This document shows positions 45,111 through 54,300 of a stretch of DNA of 64,000 bases, piece after piece (position 1 is the first letter of the stretch; every line of letters starts with the position of its first letter). The notes beneath the pieces are model-generated. The model was not told the origin of the DNA. It ran no database searches and was given only the letters and a program-made list of their open reading frames with translations. The stretch comes from Phycisphaerae bacterium (lineage in GTDB: Bacteria; Planctomycetota; Phycisphaerae; Phycisphaerales; UBA1924), in contig JAUIHS010000003.1 in the NCBI GenBank assembly GCA_030432255.1, positions 1-64,000 of the forward strand, given 5' to 3'. The position numbers and the translations under genes are program-made.

Positions 45111-48100
45111 ATGCTTGAAGCATGGTTCAGGACCAGGGGATCGATGCGGGTCCGCCGGAATGTCTGTGTTGGGTACAGCGGGGGGGCCGGTACCCTCGCC
45201 CGGGTCTGCGGGACGCTGGTCTGCGTCACGCTCATCGGCTGCGCCTCGACGGAGCCCGTGACCGCCGACGCCGGGGGCGAGTCCGTTCAACCGATCGGGA
45301 CCGAGGGGGATACGGTCGAAGTCGCCACCACCGCGTCACGGCAGGACGGTGACGAGAGCGCGTGGTCCATCCCTCGCGAGTACGAAATCGACCTCGATGA
45401 GAACGCGATGAACGATCGCCCGGCCTCTCCGGAGTCCGGCCACGCCGGGCGGATACCGGATGCCGGAGACGGAAAGCCGAGGCTCATCCGGGGCTTCCGG
45501 ATCAACGGCCTCGACGCGTGGGACGTTCAGGCGTCAGAACTGCTGAGTTCAGATGCACTCCTGTCAGCGACATCGTCAGGGTGGGTCGAGCAGCGAGCCG
45601 GAGATCGAGGCACCCGGTTCTCACTCACGGCGGTTGAGTCTGACCCCTTCGGCGTTGTGCTGTACGAATCAGCGTTGCAAGCCATCGGGAACACGCTGCG
45701 CGAACGCATGATGCGCGCCACTGACGGCTTCAGTGGCGAGATGCTCTTCGACTTCACCATCGATCAGAAGACGGGAATGGCGCAGGCTGTTGTCGCACCC
45801 CCCGGGACCGCCGCGGCTGCCTCCGATGCCACGTCGCCACCAGTCACGACGACGCCTCCGGTGGTGACCTTCGATGGTCGCCTGCTGCGCGGTTTCGAGG
45901 TTGACGGTCTGAGCGAGTGGGGGCTCACCGATCTGCTCGGCGACATTCAGATCAGGGTCGCCGAGACCGATGGCGTGTGGGCGGCTTCTGATGAGGGTCG
46001 TCGGGTTCGGCTCGACCGGTTCGGCGGTGATGGCGTTCTGATCGATGACTCGGTGCTCGCGGCAGCGGGCACGGCTGTTGCCGATGCGATGCAGGTTCGC
46101 TTCCCGCACCATTTCGCGCCCGGTTCACTCGGGGGTTTCGTGCTGGACGGAACGACCGGCGTGGCTTCACTGGAGATGCCGGCGCCGGGCGCAATCCCGG
46201 CGGACGACGGCCCGTACGTCGTGCAGGGTTTTGCGGTCGAGGGGCTGAGTGCCTGGGGGCTGCCGGACGAGACGGCGCGGCTCCGGATCAACGTCGAAGA
46301 CACGGGTCTGGGGCTGATCGCGTCTCCGGATTCCGGACGTCGCATGGCGCTGCGGGATCTTGGTGACGATCAGGTCGTGTATCAGTCGGTGCTCAACGCT
46401 GCGAGCGATGCCGTACTGAACTGGATGCGAGACAAGCACGACGTGGAATATGGCGGTTCAGCTTCGTTTGAGATCGATTCGGAATCCGGCGTTGCCGTGC
46501 TGGCGCTCCAGCCACCGGCACCGTCGGCGAAGGATGCGGAGAAGGGTGCGGTCCTTGTGCGCGAGGTCGTCGTGCTGGGCGGCGATGAGCGCGGTGTGAC
46601 CGAAGAGCAGGTCATGGACATCGGTGTCATGCTGTCGCAGGCGCAAGATGGCTTCTACGCGCCACGGCCCGGGATCGGTGGGCAGGTGATTCGTATCGGT
46701 GACCTTCCGACGCTGGATGGGTGGGGGGCGTACCTGTACGAGTCATCGTTGCCGACAATTGCTCTTGCGGTGAAGGCTGAGGCGAATCGCCGCGGCCTCC
46801 GGGCCGTCCGCGTGGGAATCGGCTGGCAGGATGAGGGCGTGCTGCAGATCGAAATGACGCAGGGCGTGGTATCGAGTCTGCGAACGGTGGTTGATGCGGA
46901 GCGAAAGGATCCGACGCTGAATGATCCGAAGTACCAGCAGATCCGGGATCACTCACCGATCGCCGAGGGCGACCTCGTGGACATTGAGGCGCTCGACAGT
47001 TACGTGCATCGACTCAACCGGCGACCCGGTCGCCAGGTTGATGTGGCGCTGGCTCCCGGGCAGACGGACAAGGATCTGACGCTCGACTACCTGATCGCAG
47101 AGACCAGCCCGTTCATGCTCTATGCGCAGGCTACCAACACGGGAACCGATGAGACCGGCAACTGGCGCGAGCGCTTCGGTCTGAACCACTACAACCTCAC
47201 CAACTTCGATGATGTCCTTTCGCTGGACTACATCACGGGCGACTTCGACTCGGTGCATGCGGTCACCGCGAGCTACGAACGCCCCCTGACCTCCTTCGTC
47301 GATCCGCTTCGCTGGCGGATCTTCGGGAAGTACGTGAGCTACGACGCTTCCGAAGTGGGCTTCGGCTCCTCGGCCTTCGAGGGTGAGACGGTCGGGTTCG
47401 GCGGTGAACTGATCTGGAACGTCTTCCAGGAGAAGTCGGCATTCGTCGACCTCGTCGGCGGCGTCCGCTATGAGGACGTCAGCGTGGACAACAACCTGAT
47501 CAACGTGCAGGGCGAGAGTTCGTTCCTGCTTCCCTACCTCGGTGTGCGGTACGAGGACCAGAAGCCTCGCGGCACGACCAGTGCCGGGGTCTTCGTCGAA
47601 TGGGGATCCGCGGACGAGGACGTCCTGGAACTCCAGGAACTCGGTCGCTTCGATGTCGATGAGGACTGGACCGTGGTGCGGTGGGATGGAAGTCACTCGT
47701 TCTTCCTCGATCCGATCTTCTCTTCGGCATGGGACGACCCCTCCGATGACAACCCGCCGACACTGGCCCACGAGATCGTTCTGACCACCCGAGGCCAGAT
47801 GTCGCTCGGCGACCGCCTGGTGCCGAACTTCGTGGAGACGGTCGGCGGTTTCTACAGCGTTCGCGGCTATCCCGAGGCGTTCGCCTTCGGCGACCGGGTC
47901 TACATGGGCTCGATCGAGTACCGGTTCCACCTGCCCAGGGCGCTCGGCCTCAGCGAGCCGGGCGAGTTCTTCGGAAACAGCGAGTTCCGATACACGCCGC
48001 AGGAGGCGCTCGGCCCGACGGACTGGGACCTGATCTTCCGAGGCTTCCTCGATGTCGGTCATGCGGAACACGAGGATCCGCTCATCTTCGAGGATGACAC

Positions 48101-48260
48101 AACGCTCGTCGGCGCTGGCGTCGGCGTGGAACTGACCCTGTATCGCAATGTAAGCCTGCGCGTGGACTGGGGCGTCGCCCTGAAGGATGCGCAGGTGGAG
48201 AGTAGTTACGTGACCAGTGGGTCGAATCGATTCCACCTGGCCTTCACGCTGGTGTATTGA
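45111..48260 (+). CDS. TpsB outer-membrane pore with expanded N-terminus (ShlB/FhaC-like)
   Basis: The product is 1049 residues, nearly twice the usual TpsB length of about 550-600. It has a signal peptide or lipobox (VCVTLIGC, about 37-44; an in-frame ATG at 45144 is an alternative start) and a linker to about 120. Four tandem modules of about 100 residues follow at 124-232, 258-360, 369-470 and 482-584, the first three opening with (R/Q)GFxVxGLSxWGL-type sequence. Each has a central G-R-x-x-x-L-x-x-(L/F) block and a YESAL-like helix. A POTRA-like segment follows, then an Omp85-type barrel (about 666-1049) with VRGY at 917-920 and FHLAFTLVY at the end. It is expected to export the TpsA protein encoded 68 bp downstream across the outer membrane. 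Confidence 0.88.
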   Translation: MLEAWFRTRGSMRVRRNVCVGYSGGAGTLARVCGTLVCVTLIGCASTEPVTADAGGESVQPIGTEGDTVEVATTASRQDGDESAWSIPREYEIDLDENAMNDRPASPESGHAGRIPDAGDGKPRLIRGFRINGLDAWDVQASELLSSDALLSATSSGWVEQRAGDRGTRFSLTAVESDPFGVVLYESALQAIGNTLRERMMRATDGFSGEMLFDFTIDQKTGMAQAVVAPPGTAAAASDATSPPVTTTPPVVTFDGRLLRGFEVDGLSEWGLTDLLGDIQIRVAETDGVWAASDEGRRVRLDRFGGDGVLIDDSVLAAAGTAVADAMQVRFPHHFAPGSLGGFVLDGTTGVASLEMPAPGAIPADDGPYVVQGFAVEGLSAWGLPDETARLRINVEDTGLGLIASPDSGRRMALRDLGDDQVVYQSVLNAASDAVLNWMRDKHDVEYGGSASFEIDSESGVAVLALQPPAPSAKDAEKGAVLVREVVVLGGDERGVTEEQVMDIGVMLSQAQDGFYAPRPGIGGQVIRIGDLPTLDGWGAYLYESSLPTIALAVKAEANRRGLRAVRVGIGWQDEGVLQIEMTQGVVSSLRTVVDAERKDPTLNDPKYQQIRDHSPIAEGDLVDIEALDSYVHRLNRRPGRQVDVALAPGQTDKDLTLDYLIAETSPFMLYAQATNTGTDETGNWRERFGLNHYNLTNFDDVLSLDYITGDFDSVHAVTASYERPLTSFVDPLRWRIFGKYVSYDASEVGFGSSAFEGETVGFGGELIWNVFQEKSAFVDLVGGVRYEDVSVDNNLINVQGESSFLLPYLGVRYEDQKPRGTTSAGVFVEWGSADEDVLELQELGRFDVDEDWTVVRWDGSHSFFLDPIFSSAWDDPSDDNPPTLAHEIVLTTRGQMSLGDRLVPNFVETVGGFYSVRGYPEAFAFGDRVYMGSIEYRFHLPRALGLSEPGEFFGNSEFRYTPQEALGPTDWDLIFRGFLDVGHAEHEDPLIFEDDTTLVGAGVGVELTLYRNVSLRVDWGVALKDAQVESSYVTSGSNRFHLAFTLVY

Positions 48261-48279
48261 GTCTGACGTAGTTTGCCAC

Positions 48280-48297
48280 GGCCGCAGGGGTGCGGCC
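48280..48297 (+). promoter_or_regulatory. Hairpin between tpsB and tpsA
   Basis: A perfect 7-bp inverted repeat (GGCCGCA / TGCGGCC) around GGGG lies between the tpsB stop and the tpsA ribosome site. There is no T-run, so it is more likely to affect mRNA processing or stability, or partial termination, than to stop transcription. Confidence 0.45.
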
Positions 48298-48328
48298 ACA
48301 TCCCACACGGTTGGGGGAGGATCAAGAT

Positions 48329-51300
48329 ATGAAGAACCGCAAAAATCGTAGCGTTCAGACGATCAGGGCCGCAGCACTTGTGGCCGCCCTCTGTGGGACC
48401 AACGTGAGCCTGTATGCAGGCGGCGATCACGTGAAGCTCAATCAGATCCTCCGTGGCCGCGCGTTCATCACGCAGGACGGCTCGATCACAACGATCCGAG
48501 TGGGGCGGAAAACGATCCTGAACTACGACCGCTTCAACATTCCCGCGGGAACGACGTTGAAGTTCGTGCAGCCCGGCAAGAACAGCCGCGTGCTCAACCG
48601 CATCGTGGGCGGCACTCCGACGAGTATCGACGGCACGCTGTCAGCCAACGGCATCGTGTACATCGTCAATCCCTCCGGCGTCATGTTCGGACCGAATTCG
48701 ACGATCAATGTGGGCGGTCTGTACGCAGCGGCGGGACGCATCTCGGATGCGGATTTCCTCCGCAATCACAACAACTTCACGGATGTCCAGGGCCCGGTTA
48801 CGAACCACGGCGTCATCCAGGCGAACAAGTTTGCGCACCTGATTGGTTCCAACGTGACGAACACCGGTGCGATCCACGCACCGAATGGCCTGGTTTCGCT
48901 GTCCGCGGGTGATGAAGTTTTCCTGGCCGAGCGAGGCAGCAAGGTGATGGTGCGCGTGAGCGACCAGCCCGGCTCATCGCCGGACGCCGGTCCTGCCATC
49001 GAGAACGCCGGGTACATCGAGTCGAGTGGCTCGACGTTCACGGTGGGTGATGTGTACTCGCTCGCGATGCGAAACACCGGATCGGTGAAGGCGGACCGGG
49101 GGACGATTCGCGTCGAAGGCAATGGCGATGTCATCAATGAGGGCACACTTCAGGCGCACTCGGGTCAGGTCCACATCGATGCCGGCCAGGGGTCCGTCGA
49201 TGTTTCGGGCGCGATTGATGTCTCCGGGCGCGGGCATGGCGAATACGGCGGCAGCGTCGAGGTCACCGGCCTCTCGGTTGACGTGCGCGGCGCCGACGTC
49301 GACGCCTCCGGCGACCTGGGAGGCGGGACCATTCTGCTGGGTGGTGGATTCCAGGGACAGGGGGACCTGGCGCATGCCGAGTTCACGACCGTCGATGCGG
49401 CATCGACGATCCGGGCCGATGCCATCACCGCCGGGAATGGCGGCATGATCGTAGCGTGGTCCGACAGCCTCACCTCCATCCGTGGCGACCTGAGTGCGCG
49501 GGGTGGTCGACTTGTGGGCGACGGCGGCATCATCGAGACCTCGTCCAAGCTGATGCTGGACATCGTGGTGACCCCGGATGTGACAGCGTCGTCCGGATCG
49601 GGCGGTCTCTGGCTGATCGACCCCAACGACATCGATATCGTGGCGGGGAACGGCGATGTGAATGTCACGAACACCGATCCCTTCACGTCGCTCGATGACA
49701 GCGCCGAACTGGGCATCGAACTGATCTACGGCGCCCTGACGGGCGGTGCGAATGTCATGGTGGTGACGGATACCGCGGGGGCGGACACCGAACTCGGTGA
49801 CATCACGCTGACGGTTCCATTTGATCTCAGCATGACAGCGGGGACCAACTCGCTCACGTTCGATGCACATAACAACATCAACATCGATGCACCGATCACG
49901 GGGGGTGTGGGCCAGGTCCTGAACCTGAACCTGATCGCCGGTGAGACGATCAATCTGAACGAGGCCGTTGATCTGAACGGCGGAAACTTCATGAGCACGT
50001 CGAATGAGTTCAATCTCAACGACATGCTCACAGCGAACAACATCACAATCGCGCAGAACACCCCGGCGGTGCGGGGCTTCCGCATTGCGAACGTGAAGCT
50101 GGCGACCGAGTTGTCGCTGACTCCTGCCGAGATCGATCGGATGACCGCGGGTGGCGTGCTGACGCTGGGCGATGCCACCGGCATCGTCACACGCGTCTTT
50201 GACGATCTGGAACTCAACGCCAACACCACCGTTCTTCAGGGTGCTGCGGTGCGTGTCGACGGGAATGTCCGTGGTGATTCATCGCTGACGCTGGCTTCCG
50301 GTGCCCTGGGCATCATCCTGGATGACGTCGGGGCTTCGGATGTGGACAATGACCTCGATGTCGCGGGCGTCGTCCTGGATGGCGCGGTGACTCTTGCCGA
50401 TGACGTGGACTTCCGCATCGATGCCAATGGCGGCGATGCGACCTTCACCGATACGGTGGAAGGCTTCAACCTCGGCACGGGCGACGAGTCGCTGACCGTG
50501 ACCGACAGTGGCGTCACGATGATCAATGGCTCGATCTCCGGCAGCGGAGGCGCCGTCGGCACGGATGCTCTCACAACCGTATCGTTCGAGAGCGTCGGTC
50601 AGACCACGCTCAATGGCGTCGTCATCGAAGGCGATCTCGCCCACACCGGAACCGCGGGAATCAACACGCTCGGCGGTGCCATCGAGGCCGGGAATGTGAC
50701 CATCGACGTGGCGGGTGCGGCCATGACCGGCGCGATCACGACGAACACATTGGACCTGACCTCCGCGAGCCTGACGGCGATGGGTCGGTACACCGCCGCG
50801 GACATCACCATCGACAGCGGTCTCACGTTGCTCAACCAGGGCTTTGATGCCACCGGCGCGGTGCAGGTCACGAATTCCGGCAACCTCTCGCTCTCCGGCG
50901 CCGACAGCACGGCGGGGTCCTTCACAGCCACCTCGACGGCGAGCCCGACCGCCAACCTCGCTTCCGGTATCACCACCACCGGCGGTGCGATCCGATTCGA
51001 AGGGCAGGACGTCAACGTGTCGTCCGGCATCCTGCTCGATACGACAAGTACAGTGGCCGCGGGTGCGGACATCTTCTTCGGCCAGGCCGTCTCGCTTCCG
51101 AGCGATCTCACGCTCGACGCCGGGACGAACGGCACGGTCACCTTCACCGGCCCGGTGGGGATCCCCGCGGCGACGGGTGTGCTCTCAGTCGCCAACGCGG
51201 GTTCGGTGAACTCGGGGACCATCAATGCGGCCTCGGTGGACATGGTCGCCCAGAACGATCTCGATCTTGGAGACATCACCACGACCGCACTGGCAGGTGT

Positions 51301-54300
51301 GGACCTGATGGCGCCGACCATGTCACTGGACGGGATCATCGCCACCGGCGGTGGTGGTGCCATCCTCAACAACACCGCCGGCCCGCTGGATGTGGACGGC
51401 GACTTCCTCCTCGACGGTGCCCTCCAGCAGATGGGCGCCTTCCCCGTCATGCTGAATGGAGACAGCTACCAGACCGCAGGCGCCGTCATCTCGTTCGAAG
51501 GCCCCGTGACCCTGGGGAACAACGTCTTCATCAGCAGCGCCAATGGCGCAGCGAATGGCGCCGACATCGACTTTGATGCCAGCATCGACATGGACGGGTT
51601 CGACCTGCGGCTCAATTCGGGCCTGACGGGTGACATGCTCTTCGCAGTGGGAGTCGACATCCTCAACGGTGGCGACCTCGTGATCGATCAGGTCAACAGC
51701 CTCACGCTCCAGACCGTCACCGTGAATTCCTTCACGCAGGCGGACGGCCAGGGTGTGACGACGATCGACGGTGTGATGACGACGAGCGGAACCAATGCCG
51801 CCGGTAACGGTGTTGACATCACGACCACCGACCTTGAGATCAATGCTGCGGTCAATGCCCCGGGCAACACCGTGGCGCTCGCATCTCCCGACGACATCGG
51901 GATCGAGGACAACGGTACGACCTTCAACCTCACCAATGCCGACCTCGACTTCATCGAGTCGGAGAACATCACCGTGACGTCGCTTGCCGGCGGGATCACG
52001 ATCGCGACCGACAACATGGTTGCCCAGGATGAAGAGAACTTCGCGTTCCGCGCTGCCGATGACATCACGCTCAACGGTGATGTCTCGACCTTGGGATCCG
52101 TGGCCACGGTCGACGGTGGTCTGGACTTCCAGACCAATACGGTCATCAACGCACCGCTCGTGACGCTCGATACCACTGACGGGGCCATCAGTTTCGGTGA
52201 CGGGGCCCAGTCCGCGGGCGGCATGACCAATTCGCTGACGCTGGAGGCCGGAACCGCGGCGATTTCCGTCACCGGGACCATCGGCGCCGGTGATCGTCTC
52301 GATCAGTTCACCGCAACGGGCGGAACGATCGACGTCGAGAGCGTCCTGACGACGGGCACGCAGACGTACACGGCGAACACGCTCAACGTCAACGGGGGTC
52401 TGCTGGATGTGGACGCCACCGGAACGCTTGACGGGGCTGGCAATGCCGTATTGGTCGATGCCGACCTGCGGGTGCCTGTCGGTCCCACGACTGTCAACGC
52501 CGATGCCGGTGATATCCGGATCAACGGCACGGTCGACGGGCCCTTCCAACTCGGACTCTTTGCCAGCAATGGCGACGTCTTCCTCTGCGAGACCGTGGGT
52601 GGAGTGACTCCGCTCGCGAGCTTCGGTGCCTTCGGACAGAACGTCATGATCGCGGATGTCGGCACGACGACCGCGCCGGGTGTCACCGGCACCCTCACCG
52701 TGACCGCCGCGGACACGATCTTCTTCAAGGGTGACAACTACCGCGCCAACAACCAGTTCTGGACGGCCCAGATGCTCTTCGATCAGGAGTTGGCGGGCGG
52801 GACGAAGACCTTCACCATCGACAGTGGGAACATCTTCTTCACCGGTGCCGGCTCCTCCATCCTCCGCGATGGTCTGGTGATGAACGTCGATGCCCTTGCG
52901 GGCGACGTGGTCTTCCAGGGGCGCATCTTCGGCGACACGACCAGCGGCGCTGTTGAAACCCTGAACCTGACGGCAACCGATCGCATCGATCTCTTCGGCA
53001 ATGTCGGCGACAATGTGGCTGACGGGTTCGTCGTTCCGCTTGCGGAGGCGGGCCGCATGGGCGTGCTCACGGCCGAAGCCGGCAATGTCGCCCGGGTGCA
53101 GGATGTTCGCACGACCGGAATGCAGTTGTACAACGAGACCTCTGGCGGCACGCTGCTCATCGAGGGATCACGTCTCGATGCAAGTGGGGGCACCATCACC
53201 GTCGGCAGTTCGGGCATGCTCGCCCCGACCCTGCTTGCGAACAACGTCACCGTGAGCACCGGTGGTCTCCTGGGACAGAATGTGAACTTCAACGGCACCG
53301 TCGACTCGGACGGCATGGCCAACCACTCGCTCCTCGTGACGACCGGCGCGGCCAGCATCGGCTTCGGTGACGACATCGGCCTGGCCGGCGATCTCGCCGC
53401 GAGCCGCCTGACTTCACTGACGGCCAACGGCGGGCGCATCACTTTCGGCGGCGACGTCTCGGTCACCAGTTTCATCCTCGTCAACGGTGCATCCATTCTC
53501 GACGACCGCGACGACGATCGTGTGATCTTCATGAGCAATGGCGGCACCGTGACGTTCAACGGCACGATTGATGCGGCCGTTGCAGACGGCATCGAGGTGG
53601 TCACCAGCGGAGGCGACGTCTCCTTCAACGGCAACGTGGGCGGCTCCAGTCCCGTCGGCTTCCTGCACGCGGATGTCGACGGTGGTCAGGTCAACATGGG
53701 TGGTGATGTCACCACCTCAGGCGTCGCGATCGCCGGAAACGGCCTGCACTCCGAGACCGTCCTGCTCGACGGTGCAACCGAACTGACGGATACCGACGGC
53801 CGGGTGGTTATCGACGGCAATGGCGGGGATGTCCGCCTCGCCGGCCCGGTGGACTCGGCGGCCGGCAACGGTCTGGAGGTCGTCACCGACGGAGGCAACA
53901 TCGCCCTCGACGCTGATCTCGGGTCCGCGGACGCTCTCGCATTCGTGAACCTCGACAGCAATGGCACCTCGACGGGCACGGTCAGCCTCGGTGGCAACAT
54001 CACCACCACCGGCGATGAGATCGGAACGGGTGCCGATGGCGAGGAGCACACCGAGACGATTCGCGTTGACGGCGGCGCCACGCTGACCGGCAACGTCACG
54101 CTGACCAGCGCCGATGGGGACGTCCGCTTTGCTGACACCCTCGATGGAAGCAACATCCTGACGGTTGACGCCGGGAGCGGGATGACCACCTTCGATGGGG
54201 CGGTCGGCGGTACGACCGAACTGACCGAACTCATGGTCTCGGCCGATGAGATCAACATCAACGGTGGCAGCGTTTCAACGGACGGTGAGCAGACCTATGA

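Noticed and set aside
46953-48308. Open frame of 451 codons antisense to the tpsB barrel
   Set aside because: The plus strand encodes a barrel with a VRGY motif. The antisense product has no family features.
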